Shown here: piece after piece, positions 1 through 11,400 of the stretch | Layout: each line of letters begins with the position of its first letter | Position numbering within the stretch: position 1 is the stretch's first letter | NCBI RefSeq assembly: GCF_028389875.1 | Contig: NC_084672.1 | Span: 1,571,501 to 1,635,500, forward strand | DNA: 64,000 bases | DNA from: Rhea pennata | Taxonomy: Eukaryota; Chordata; Aves; Rheiformes; Rheidae | Reading direction: 5' to 3' | Position numbers and translations under genes: made by a program | Notes under the pieces: generated by a model | Databases searched by the model: none | The model's input: only the letters and a program-made list of their open reading frames with translations | Told to the model about the DNA's origin: nothing

Positions 1-870
1 GGGGCACCAGCACTGCGGCCGTAACGCGCGCCGTAGTTATCTTGTCCATCCGACGTGTTAACATTAGCTAATCCGCGCGATGAAAGGAAGCGCGCATCAC
101 GGAGAGTAATTAAGATACGAATTCCGATTTGTAGCAGGGAGAGGGGAAAACTCGGCCTCTCAAGGTCAAAAAACAAACCCAGACAAAAGTATTATCTCCA
201 GCGTTGCACAGCTGATTGCATCATCTGCATATGAAATGAAATATAATTAATATTTGGCATGCATAGACCACTGCTGAACTTGTCTCACCCCCGCCCTCTC
301 TTATTCATTAATCTCTTAGTAACATCCAGAAAGTTGAATGTGGTAATAAAATACTGAGAACCATCTCTAGCAATCTGAATTGGAGATAAATCTATTCTCT
401 TGTCAGCAAGCCTAGAAGGCAGAAACTGTAACTTCCCCAGGAGTCAGCGACCTAGCTTGCAACAATTTGCTTAATTAGGAGAAAACAATATTTTTCACTA
501 AATTGGGTGGCTAATGCATATCATTATAATCTGCCAAGGAAGTGGATTTGCCCTTATCCAACGTGCCAAGACGACAGCTGAATGTTATATTTACCTAGAA
601 AGTATCCCTCGGCCCTGCGTTAAAGAGGACGAGAGACAAATTACACCTTCGCGCTAACGGCTGATGGTTCTCTCCCTGCGTGTCTGGAGGCCTCTCAAGT
701 CTTACTTCTCTAAGACATAAAACAATGATTTGTCCCAGGTATATTTTTCATCAACCCCATAAAAACTTCCAGTTGATGCTAATGGGGGATGAGTTCACCT
801 CCAATGGGTCCCAGACAGGCTCATACCGCAGACGTGCCAAGCACCGATTAAGCGGTAAGGCATAACAGGG
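1..870. promoter_or_regulatory. AT-rich, TAAT-rich non-coding block, candidate conserved element
   Basis: No open frame of interest. The stretch from about 180 to 640 is rich in TAAT and ATTA cores, TGCAT and CAGCTG/E-box-like words, the texture of deeply conserved developmental enhancers. This is a judgement from sequence texture only, as no alignment was possible. Confidence 0.25.
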
Positions 871-879
871 CACGTGTTG

Positions 880-2130
880 GAGGGCAATGAAGATGTCCCT
901 CGGGGAGCTAGCACGATTGCACCGCTGGTTAGGAGGGACGCTGCTAAGCGGTTTAATTCTGAAGATGGACTGGGCAGGGGGAGGGCGGCATCGCTCCGAA
1001 CGAGGGCCCCGAACTCCAGCTCTGCGCACGCCAAGCCCCTTATTTACAGAAGGGAGCTACCCGCGCGGTTTGGTCCTGCTGCCCTCGGCTCCCCTGAAAG
1101 GGGCAGGGACCAGCTTATTTCACGCGCCCAACTTGCCGACACCACGTAACTTTTCGTACGCGCCGCAGGGACGCTCAGGTCGCCCCAGCTCGCGTGGTGC
1201 TCAGGAGAACACGCGGCACGGTCACGTCCTCGTGAGCGGGGCGCCAGGACGCGGCGCGTCCCTCCTCCGAACGGCCGGAGCACGCGGAGGAGCCGGCAGG
1301 TTTCCGGCAGTCAAGGCAAAACCCTGCTCAGGCCTTCGGGCCAGGCTGGCTCGACCGCAGAGCCGAGGGGGGACGGCGGGCTGCAGCGCGGGGGTGCCCA
1401 GCGGAGACCCCCCCCCCCCGCCAGCAGAAGGGCCCGTTCCCGCCGCGGGCTGCCTCTTCTCAACCCGTCAGGTCATCCGACATCCAGCAGGGAGAAGGCA
1501 GGCCAGGACAGAAGCGGCAAACAAAAACAGACAAAAAGCCTCCGCGCAAGTTCTCTCGTTCTCCAGCAAACCCTCCGCGGGGCTCCACGGCACAGAACGG
1601 CGCGGCGTCCGTGTGACCTTCCTCTCCGCTAATTCTGAATTTCTGCACGGATTTGTCTTAACGCGGGCTTTAGCAGATGTCATTAGCGCTGCCCCGCTAT
1701 CTCAAACTCGAGCACCGTTGAGCTTTACCGCGCATCCGGCGGTCCCTCGGGCAGAGGCTCTCTGCACTGATTAGGAACCTTCCCCAAACGCAGGCAAAGC
1801 CCCGTTGTTTCCCAGGCTGCGTTTTTTCCTCCTCCTCTGCCTTTGCTTCGCCACCACAACCCGCCTTCCCTAACACCTCCCCCAGCGTACGCTGGCGCAC
1901 CTCCTCTCGCACCGAAAAACACGTCGCGGCTAGACCCGTACCCGAAAAACTGTCCTTCCTGCGGGAAGGCGTCAGCCTCGCAAAGCGCTCCCGGGAGCCG
2001 GAGGGTGGCGGTGCTCCAGAGCGGACGGAGCTACCGGGATCTGCCGGCTTCAGAGCACGCTGCAACCCCGTCGCCCGGAGCGACGCCGGCTGCGCTGGAT
2101 CCTGCCCACGTCTTGAGCCGCGGGCTGGAT
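880..2130. other. CpG-island-like block without a supported gene
   Basis: GC-rich and CpG-dense, including a run of ten or more C near 1,410. A 295-codon frame on the plus strand (887-1,774) is open but has the arginine/proline/alanine/glycine bias expected from GC-rich DNA and no recognisable domain, so it is not called a gene. An orphan promoter or enhancer is possible. Confidence 0.35.
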
Positions 2131-3780
2131 TTCAGTCTGGCTTCTTCATAGCTGAAGCAGGTCCAGATCTGACGTTTCTGTTCAGGTCTTGGCTTTCACA
2201 CACCCTGATTTCATTACATCTTTTCCTTCTCTTCATGTAACCTTTATTAACCCAACAAAAACATTTGAGGTTTGGAAAACACCAGTGTTCACCATGACAC
2301 AGATCTCGGCTAGGAGACCACAATTCCCCAAAGCTTACAGCTCAAAGTAGGGCCAAATCCTTTCGAAGCTGATTGCTCATTTCTCTTCCCTAAACCAGTC
2401 AAAATCCTGTTTGCCCTCCTGTTGTTCATACCACCTTCCTGCTACACCACTGTCCTGCATTTACAGCCCGTTCTGCTCCGATGTTGTGGGGTGCGAACTG
2501 GGTGCGTCTCCTTGCAGAAGCTGGTGTTTGAGCAGCACCTTGCAAGCCTCCAGCTATTATCAAGCCCACTGTGGGTACATCACTTATGGCATTCATTTTT
2601 GGGTAGCGTGCAAAAGCAGGACTTGTTTCACATAAAAGAAAATCTCAGCATTGGATACTTGGGTGAGATTTGCAGCCAGCTTTGCTCTGACCTCAGTTTT
2701 TAAGCCCCCGCTGTGCAGACACCTGCAAGGTATGGTTGCAGCCCAGCTCAGGTAGACATGCCCGATGGCCTGCGGTGCACGGCAGCGATGGCACACGAGC
2801 CCTGTCACCTGCAAAACCCCTCTGGGGAGCAAGCAGGGCCACAGGCAGGTCTTCTCCCCAAAACAGAGCAGACAGAAATCTCTGCTGGAAAAGAAAAAAA
2901 GAGAGAGGAATGGAGGTCTCAAATTGCTCTCTGCAGAATGGAGACTGCCCAGGGCAGAGCCACGACAGCGTCTTTGCACGCAACCTCGTGTGCGACCTTG
3001 GACGGAGACGCTGCGGGGCCTGACAGCGAGCTGCTGCAGCCCTTCGCAGGCGAGACCGGGGCGGTAATGGAGAGCAGCTGAACCTGAGTCATCGCCGTCC
3101 CGCTGATGCAAAAGCGAGCAAACATCAGAGCGAGACACGTAAACAGGCACCATCCCGCAGGAAGTCGTCTTTCCAGGCACCGAGGCCTCAGCCGGAGCCC
3201 TGCACGCCGGAAGGGGGGTCGGCTGGAGAGCGGGCCAAGAGAGACGAGAGGGAAGGGCCGGAGCTGCAGAAAACCCCACCTCGAGCGGAGGCAGGAGGAG
3301 GGAAAACACCAGCCTCCAGCAGGCTGCTGCCCCCAGGGACAACCCATTCTGTGCGTGCTCGGCCGTTTGGACGCGACGAGGGGACTTGCAGCTGCCGGCC
3401 GGAGGACAGAGGTGGCATGGCCCTTGCTGGAGGATGGCAACGCAAGCAAGCTCACGCCTCTCCAGAGTTTTTCCGAAGCAGGTTGCACCCCCGAGCCCCT
3501 CGCTGCAAGCGCAGTCCTCTCCGGACGGGCGCCTTAACGCCGTGCGCCCTGAAATTAGACAGCAGTCGAGTGTCTTGAAAAATACTGCACGTAGCCCAGC
3601 ACTCTTGGAGGCCACTCACTGTCACCTGAACCACGGGAAAGCAACACGGGGCTCTTCAGAGGCTTGGTGTGAGCAGAAAGCAAGCACGTGCGCCCAGAGA
3701 GCGCATCTCCGTCGTAGCGCCGACGGGGCCCGGGGAACTCAGCAGCCTGTCATTAAAACGAGCATCGCGTAGTCTAGTCT
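2130..3780. other. Non-coding stretch, nothing recognised
   Basis: Mixed composition. A 340-codon frame on the minus strand (2,593-3,615) is open, but its first codon is GTG, no domain is visible, and splice-bounded conserved segments are absent. Treated as chance. Confidence 0.4.
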
Positions 3781-4720
3781 GGTTTTCCTTTAGGTTAGCC
3801 CGTACTTTTGCAGGACTCTGCATTAAGGAAGAATCAGCTGCAAACGACACCGCAGAGAGGCTCTGGGCCCAGCGAGCCGTCCTTGCAGGCGTCCCGGAGG
3901 GCCGGGCGCCCGCCGCGCGCCGGCACGCTCCCTCCGGGCCGCCCCGCCGCAGCCCCGGGCGAGGCGAAGAGAAAACGCGCAAGTTCAGGAGACTTGGCGG
4001 AGAGATAAATCAAAGCGAGTCCAGGGGAAGGTTCGTGCCTGTGGATAAGCGGTATAATCGGGAAGGAAATTGAAAATGGAATTCCTTGGAATACGGCGTG
4101 CCTCCTAATGGGTTCCCTCTGCACCGGCGGAGCAGAGCCTCCCTCCATCTGGATCCAATGCCAGCGTTATCGCAGCGCGGGTACGCGTCAGAGCTGGACC
4201 ACGCTGAGCAAGAGGAGGGACCTGCACCAGCAAAAATCCAACTGCAAATTAATAAAACTCAGGAATCCCACGAGTTTAACTGCAGCTGACGGGTGGACGT
4301 GCCAGCGCGGCCGAGCCAGCAGCGGGGCGCAGGCGAAGGGGCTCCCGGCTGCTCCGCCCTTCCCGGACGCCGGCCCGGCCGAGGGTCGACGCGGCGGCAG
4401 AGCTCCGCTTCCCCAGCCCGCCCGGCCCCGCTCGCGCCGCCGGGGTTGGAGCGGCGGCTCAGCCCGCGGCCGAACGGCCGCCCCGGCACGGCAGCGCCGC
4501 GGCCCCGGCTCGAGCGCCGCGGCCCGGGCAAAGCCCAGCCTTCGCCGGAGGCGGAAACTTGGCGCCCGCGCCGCGGCAGCGCTCCTAGCAGCGAAATGGC
4601 CGTTCTCCAACGTGCCGTTATTTCCATTTTATACCGTTGCGGAGGCCGACGAATGGATCCGCAGAGTCTCGTTGGCACCAGGGAGGTGAACGTTTTCCTT
4701 TTGGCACTCGTGCGCCGATA
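3780..4720. other. CpG-island-like block without a supported gene
   Basis: CpG-dense from about 3,880 to 4,700, peaking at 4,300-4,600. No conserved coding segment was recognised on either strand. It ends abruptly at the AT-rich block that follows. Confidence 0.35.
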
Positions 4721-5160
4721 GCTGTTAAGTGCAGGCTGCTCCTAGGCCAGAAATACGCCTTTCAATAATCTCTTCCTTCATCATTTCAAAGCCTTGACAA
4801 TAAGTATTACTTCCTGGCAATTCACGTTAGCTAAGTAATACGTGCTTCGCCTGTGAGACAATACGCTCTGAGCAGAAGGCGGCTCTTTGCTGGAGTTCTG
4901 CTGTTTTTGTGGTAAAGGAGGAATTCTTCTGCTATTATATTTTCATCTCTTTGTCATCTGTTGGCATCGAAAAGCATAGTTCCCCGGCTCGCTGGACACC
5001 GCATGAGCTAGTTAATGTTAATAAAAGATTAAGTTAACTATGGGATCCGAAAAGCTTTCAAGAAACATATAATATTATATTAATCCCAGACATGCAGATT
5101 ATTACGCATATTACTGGATTTAAATACTGAATTGAAACTAGAGAGGGAAAAGGATTATGC
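4720..5160. promoter_or_regulatory. AT-rich block between two CpG-rich blocks, candidate conserved element
   Basis: Contains many TAAT/ATTA and TTGACA-like words and a GTTAATGTTAATAAAAGATTAAGTTAAC-type run (near 5,012-5,040) of repeated GTTAA cores, reminiscent of HNF1/homeodomain sites. Enhancer-like texture, function inferred only. Confidence 0.25.
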
Positions 5161-5850
5161 CATGTTTGAACTATCCAAGCGTGCCCATTACCGGAGAGGA
5201 AATAAAACCCCCCGGCCCCTGAAGCCGCCGCCGCTGGAAGAGCGGGGCCGGGAGAGCCCTTCGCCTGCCATTAGGCACCCGTCCAGCTCTTAGCGAGGTC
5301 AGCAGGAGTCTTTCCACCGGCTTCGGCGGCCTCTGGATCCGCTCCTCAACAGCGAGGCCAAAGCCAGGAGCCGCTCTCCCCTTCGACGCTCCCGGGCCGC
5401 CTCGGCCGCTCGGCGCGCGCTGGCCGGAGGCTCCGTTCGCAAGTTCAGATCTGCGCGAGGAGCCAAGTTTCGATATCGGAAAACCTTCCAGCGCAACAAC
5501 TGCGCGACGCAGCCCGGAGCCGCATAAACTCCCGGCCACGTCAGAGCCGCCGCCGCCGCCCGCGCGGCTGGTCCTCGCTTTCCACGGCTTCCAGCCCCGG
5601 CTCTCGTTCTCGGGTCTGCCTTTCCGCGCTTCCCCGTAACGAGACCCGGGCTTGGCTCCGGGCTCACGCACGGCCCCGCTCCGAGCGCGCCGCCTGCGAC
5701 TCCACCTGCACGCATCTCCCACCCCTTTTCCGGTTCTTTAGTCTTTCCTTGCCTCCGAAAAGGGTCCCTGGGGCGTAAACGCTGCGGCGAGGGATCGGCT
5801 TTCCCCGGCGCTGGGTCGGCGCAGCCGTTCCTCCTCCTCTCTGCAAACGA
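5160..5850. other. CpG-island-like block without a supported gene
   Basis: CpG-dense sequence with open frames of 183-225 codons on the minus strand that show only compositional bias. No start context, domain or splice structure supports them. Confidence 0.35.
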
Positions 5851-7004
5851 AGAAACTAATACCGCAAGCTGTAAATAAGCTGAAGCTTGCTGACAGCCCA
5901 GAAGATGGCTTTCCATCGTTTTCCGCTGATGGATTATTCGCACAGCTAACAAATACGTATTTAAATCCTGTGCCACACTGACATCTTATGGAAAAAGCAT
6001 TTGTTACAGCGGCGGAGCTGCAGGAGCAGGAGAGGCCCCGGGCGCGCACCGGCTGCTCTTCCGCCCGGCGGCTTCAACACGAAGCGCCGGCGGGAATTTA
6101 AAAAGGCAGATTTTCAAAAGAAGGGTCCAAGTGTTGCTCCCCCCCTTCTGCTGAGGAAATCGTTTCCATTTAACGTGGTATTAGGTGTGTGGGGGGGGGG
6201 AGCAATATACTTTCTCTGGAATTAAACCAGCATAAGAGAGACCAACTTCCCTCGCTTTTTGCGGACGCTAGAGGAGGACTTAAACCTGCAAACCTGAAAT
6301 TTAACACTCCATACTCACTTGTTTCCACTAATTTTATGAAAAGTCTTGCCGTAGAGATCACAGAATTAATTTGCTGGAAGTAAACAGAAGGAAGCGAGGC
6401 AGCAGCGGTTTGAGTTACCGGGCACAAGATAACAACGTACGCAGGCGCCTTCAGGGCACTGAAGCTCGCTTGCAAACAGACGTTTTACTCTTCACCCCGC
6501 AAAGGCGAACGTGCCCAGGCAGCCTCGCGAGCACAGGAGGCGGCTGGGGCTGCCAGCTTCCCCAACAAACTTCGCAGCCGAGAGATTTTTGCGGAGAAGA
6601 GCAGCTCCAATTGTGCTGCAAGTTAGTGGGAAGCGAACCTGAACCTGCTGGATTGCTCTCCAGACCACGGTTCATGAGGAAATAGGAATAATCTGCAATA
6701 TTTAGCGGAATTGCTTAGAATTAGCAGCACAGCAAGCGCGCACACGGTTCAAAGATAAAACGAGCATGCACCGTCACCTGCCAGGGGCTCCCGGCCGAGC
6801 CGCAGACGGGCCCCGAGCGCGGCGTGGCCACGAGCCCCGGGGGCTCTCGCGTCTTCCAGGGTCCCCTACGGCCGGCTGGGCACCCTCCCAGGAACCGGAG
6901 ACCTGAGAACGTGAGAATACTCGACTCAAAAGTTCCTTCAATCTGAGGGTGGCAATAAAAAGGTTTAATAAAAAGTCTCGATCAGCTCAAACACCACTTC
7001 TTTC
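5850..7004. other. Non-coding stretch, nothing recognised
   Basis: Mixed composition with a short G run near 6,191-6,200 and two AATAAA words near 6,953 and 6,967 on the plus strand, just before a poly(T) tract. No gene is seen. Confidence 0.4.
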
Positions 7005-7029
7005 TTTTTTTTTTTTTTTTTTTTTTTTT
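7005..7029 (-). repeat. Poly(T) tract, 25 bases
   Basis: Uninterrupted T run, poly(A) on the minus strand. No adjoining retrocopy is recognised. Confidence 0.9.
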
Positions 7030-8512
7030 GGAGGGGGCAAGTGACTGCCGGGAATTAATCCTCTCAATTACCTGCTGTGGTCTGAACGATGCCACCATGA
7101 GCGTCCTTTAGATAAGGTTATTTCCACTTAATTAGCTAATATTTGCACAGTGGTTGGAAGATGTGGAGAGCTACCTCGGCGCTAAGCAGTATTACGAGGC
7201 GGGATGATGTCCCGTCCCCGCCGGGTAACGGCGGGGCGGAGAAGCAGCGGCTGCACGTGCCAGGCAGCGTGAAAGCCCAGCAAAAGCACGTGCCCGCCCG
7301 CGGCACCACCGCCCGCCTGCAGCGGTTTCCTACGGGGAGAGCCGGGACCCGGCGAGCTCCGGCAGCCGCAGCCTTCGGGGGCCGGGGAAGCTCGACCGGC
7401 CCCGCAGCGGCCGGGTGCGGGTCAGAGCACTGCAGAGCGCTCCGCACGTCCCCGCAGGGCCTCCGAAGGAGGCAGAAACTGCACCAAAACCGCCTACGTA
7501 AACTATAGATCTATAAAACAAAAAGGTCCCCGTCAAGCTCCCCAAGCAAGTCAAAGCACGTCCCCCGGACACAACCGCCAGGCCCCAGCGGTTTCCTCGA
7601 TTTAATCTATATTAAATCTGTAGATTTAACGCCTCCTAAGTCATTTCTTGTCTTTTCTTACGCCATTACCTTGATCACACTGCAGGTTAAAACTTTAGGA
7701 GACTGTAAACGCTCGGGAGGAAAAGCTGCTTACGGGAAGGCAGTTCTTAAAGCCGTTTATAGCATTATAGAAGTTGCAGGGAGAGCAAAGGGAGAGGAGA
7801 GATGCGTTTGCGGTAACGTCGTGCTTGTTTTCTTAACTCCGAGACAGAAGACGCTAAAGCGCAGAAGTCCCTCCCTCGGGCTGCAGGTCGCAGACCTCCT
7901 GGAGGCTAAGCCAACGCGATCGCCCGCGAGGTCCCTCCTCGCTTCGCACAACCTTGCGGGCTCTTTGCAAGCGCCAAAAGCCATCTTCGGGCTCTCGTAC
8001 CAGCAAGAGATGTATCCCGAGAGACGTCCTAAGGGCGGAAAGAGGGTAGCGCTGATTTTCAGAATACTCCAATAACACCTCGCTAGCCAAGGGTCCGGTG
8101 CCGAACCAGCATCCCTCCCGCTGCCCGCGCGGCTTCAGCCCTGCCATCGACGCGGAGACGGGCCGCAGGACGGCGCTTCCCCAAGCCGCAGCAGCGCTGC
8201 CGCCGTCACCCCGGGCCGGAGGAACGACGGCCGCACGGCCAAAGCGCCAAACGGGAAGAAGGCAAGAAACCCGGGCCTTCCGCCCCGCCGCAGCCCTCTG
8301 CGGCCGGTCGGCACGCTCGCCTGTCCTCAGCCGCTCGGGTTAACGATGCTTTGGCAGCGGAGTTGAATTCGCCAGGAGCGAACCTGCTCCCAGCAGCGAG
8401 CGCAGCGGGAGCTCAGGGCTCGCTCACACGAACCGCGTCCGAGCTCAGGGCACGCTGCTGGCAGGGCACGAGAGCGCCCGGAGCAGCTGTCGCACCAACA
8501 TGATTAAGTGTC
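7030..8512. other. Non-coding, GC-rich in two patches
   Basis: CpG-rich patches at about 7,210-7,460 and 8,100-8,340 separated by ordinary DNA. No supported coding region. Confidence 0.35.
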
Positions 8513-8545
8513 TTTTTTTTTTAAAAAAAAAAAAAAAAAAAAAAA
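8513..8545. repeat. T10-A23 homopolymer inversion
   Basis: Ten T (8,513-8,522) are followed directly by 23 A (8,523-8,545), an inverted A/T tract that can form a hairpin. Probably slippage of a simple repeat. Confidence 0.85.
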
Positions 8546-11080
8546 GAGTAATAGAAGCAGTTCCCGCCTGTCTGAGGTGGGAAGAGCCGTGCCAGGCTCC
8601 ACACCGTGGCTCCTGCTGGGGTTTGCCCTCAGCTCAGTGGGATCTGGGTCTGCTTGGAAATTTCAGAGCATTGAGGCAAGTGGGTCTGGTTTTGTTTATA
8701 CGAAACAAGAAGTACTGGAGCGGGGCTGCCTCCAGCAGACGCGAGCACGGGGCTGTTGAAGCCTCGCTGTAATTTATTCGCTGGTTGTGAACCCACAGCC
8801 CTCAAGGGAGCACATCGAATCCACACGGGCTGCCAAAGCGCCGGAGCCGGCGCTGGGCTCGGGGCCGCTGCAGCGGGCACGGCGGGTTAACGGCACACTC
8901 GTTCCCACCCCGCGCTTCCCAACCCACCCACTAATCTGCCTCGTGGGCTGGTATTAGGCCGTTTGAGGCCGATTCTCTACTCTTGCTGGAGAACTTCCAG
9001 ATCCTACATACAGAGCACGGATTTTTGTTTCGCTTTGCTTCTTTTGGGATGTCTTAACTGCGGTCAGCCCTTTGCATGCTGCTTTGCGTTGGCTGCCAAG
9101 ACGGAGGTAGGCTGTGCAGGTCCAGCTTGCCAGCTGTAAATTGATAGAGCTCCCCCCGCACACAGGAGGAGGAGGAATTCAGCAAAGCTGTCCTGATTTC
9201 CTCCAGCTGCAGCGCAGGGACCGCAGCAGGCAAGCTGCCTGTTTGCCGAAAGCTGCCCTTTAGGCTTGCTTACTCAAGCGGGGTTGCTCGCAGGAGCACG
9301 TGCACGCAGGCTCTCGCAAAGGGTTATCTGAAAAGCTGCCTCTCATCAGAAGAAACACCGTGCCGGCGAGACGCGGGAACGGCGAGACAGCGCAAAAGCC
9401 GTTTCAGAGACGAGCGCCTCTTTCCCAGGGCTGCCACGCAGACCAGCCGGGCTGCGAACCGCAGCTGCGTCGCTCTGAAGCCAGGAGCCCTCCAGGCTCT
9501 CCAGCCCCGGCAAGATTACTTTTTTCGTGTCAACAGCAATGTCTCTGTCCGTCCGGTCTCACCCGGCTAGCTGCCGCGGCCTCCGCGCTGGCACGCGGAC
9601 ACGAGCTGCGGCTGGGGAGGATCCATCTCTAAGGGCAGGAGGAAAAAACGCATCCAGGTTTCCACAGAGCTATGTGGAGATACAGCCCGGCGCCTGCCAA
9701 GGCGGATCCTTTTACAGGGACACTTCGCTTTAGCCAGGCTCCTTGGTAGATCCAGATGGGCTCAGTGTTTGCACATCTGGGTTCATTTGCAGCACCTAGA
9801 CGAGACTCCAAGGATAACAACAGTAATGCGGTGAGGCACCGAGACAAGCTCCAGCAAACTCCCCCTTTAAAGCCATTCCTCGGGGGGAAGGCAAGCCCGC
9901 GAGGAGCCGCAGGAGAAGCGTCAACACCCAGCTTAGGCAGGAGCATCTCGCACCTCGGCTGCGGAGGGAGCTCTGCAAAACGCGCCCTTACCTACGAGCG
10001 CTCCTCTAACCCCTCTCGCTCACCGGAGCGCCCGAGCGCCGCGCGGGGCGGGGGATGCCGAGCGCCAGGGTAGGTGCTAACGTGCTGCCCGGCTGAACGC
10101 GGTCCCGCTGCGCCCGCGGCGGCTCGGGAGCGGCTGCAGGACAAGCAGCCCATTCTCTCCGGTTTTGTGGCTTTTGCTTGCGCAAGGTGCCGGATTAACA
10201 ACCCCGAGACCGAATTCCTGCAATTACCCAGAAAGGAGACCTAAGAGAGGCCGTGCCAAAACCACCCTTCCAGGCGCTCTCCCAGAACTCCTGGCTTGGC
10301 CCAGCCGCGGGGACCGCGCAGCTCAGCGCGCCGAGGCCCGGACCGTCCCGGGGCCGCCAAGGGCCGGGGAGAAAGCGGCTTCCGACCGTGCATGGTGCCC
10401 CGGGGCGAGCGCTGCCTGCCCGCCGCACACCAAGGAGGGCTGCCCAAAGCTGGCGCTTCCGTGCCACGACTCCCACGGGACGGGCACCTGGCCGCAGGGC
10501 GGAGAGCGCAAACCGGCAGCCTTATTTCGTGCAACGTAGCAGGGCACTGACGACTCGGGGTCACCACCTCGTGTTAACGAGAGAGGCCCTGGAGCAATCA
10601 GCCCCGCGCAACGGGCGTTACTTCTATACGAAACGGACGCTGCCCAAGTTCCCTTGGCTTTGGCAGAATTTCCTTGCTGCAGAGTAAATAAACGTGCCGG
10701 TATTTACAAAAGCGCTCCCAAGTGCCGCGTCTCCCCCGGGGCCGCAGCGGCGCTTCGAACCGGAGCCAGCGCGGCTCACGCGCTCCTCCGATGAGTCAGG
10801 GCGGCCGGCTCGGCCCCGGCCCGGACGCTGGCCATCCCTCGCCGGAGCCACGGGTTCGAGCTCGCGAGCGGAGCCAGCATCGCCGGCTGCGCGCCGGGGA
10901 CTCGAACCGCCTCGACTGCCGCAGAGAATCCCGGCGGAGCGGGGGACGCAAACCGGCCCCGAGCAGAGAGGCTTCGGCGAGGGCCCTGCCGGCGCTTCCT
11001 CCGCGGCACAGAGACGCGCCGGCGCCCGCCCTCCCGCGCAGGGTGCTGCTGCGCAGCGCAAGCCGTGCGGCCTTTTCTAG
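8546..11080. other. Non-coding; CpG-island-like at about 10,000-11,070
   Basis: Nothing recognised up to about 9,990. From there a CpG-dense block extends to 11,070 with overlapping frames of 80-145 codons on all strands, which are compositional. It ends sharply at an AT-rich block. Confidence 0.35.
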
Positions 11081-11084
11081 CTCG

Positions 11085-11400
11085 TGCATATAGTTATCTA
11101 CTCGCAGTTTACTTGAGCCTATGCTCCTTCAATGTCCTTTAAAGCACTTGCCTTCTGATTCGGAAGGGAGACTTTAAATAAAAATTAAAAGGCAAAGAAA
11201 ACCAGCGTCTCCACTTAAAAGCCCTTTAAAGGCTTGGAAATGATTAATGTGTTTAAACTATAAACTGTAGCTGTTTTAAGAGCAGATAAATATGAGATCA
11301 AGACTTCTGGCTACACAAACAGTGCAAAAGCGTAAGTAAACAGCCGTGACAAGTTTAGCACTCTCTTGGAGACGGCGTTCTGCATACAATACATGTGCTT
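11085..11400. promoter_or_regulatory. AT-rich block, candidate conserved element
   Basis: Contains several CTTTAAAG/TTTAAA words, TGATTAATG and AACTATAAACTG, without repeats or open frames. Looks like a regulatory element abutting a CpG-rich block. Texture-based call. Confidence 0.22.

Noticed and set aside
887-1774. 295-codon open frame on the plus strand
   Set aside because: Arg/Pro/Ala/Gly-rich translation in a CpG-rich block, with no domain, no conserved segment and overlapping frames also open.
2593-3615. 340-codon open frame on the minus strand
   Set aside because: It begins at GTG, shows no recognisable domain or splice structure, and has cysteine/serine/arginine-rich random character.
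8513-8545. T10-A23 hairpin as a possible RNA gene
   Set aside because: Pure homopolymer inversion with no structure beyond A-T pairing. Best explained by slippage.
10845-10862. GGGTTCGAG word recalling a tRNA B box
   Set aside because: The rest of the tRNA cloverleaf (A box, acceptor stem pairing) is absent.
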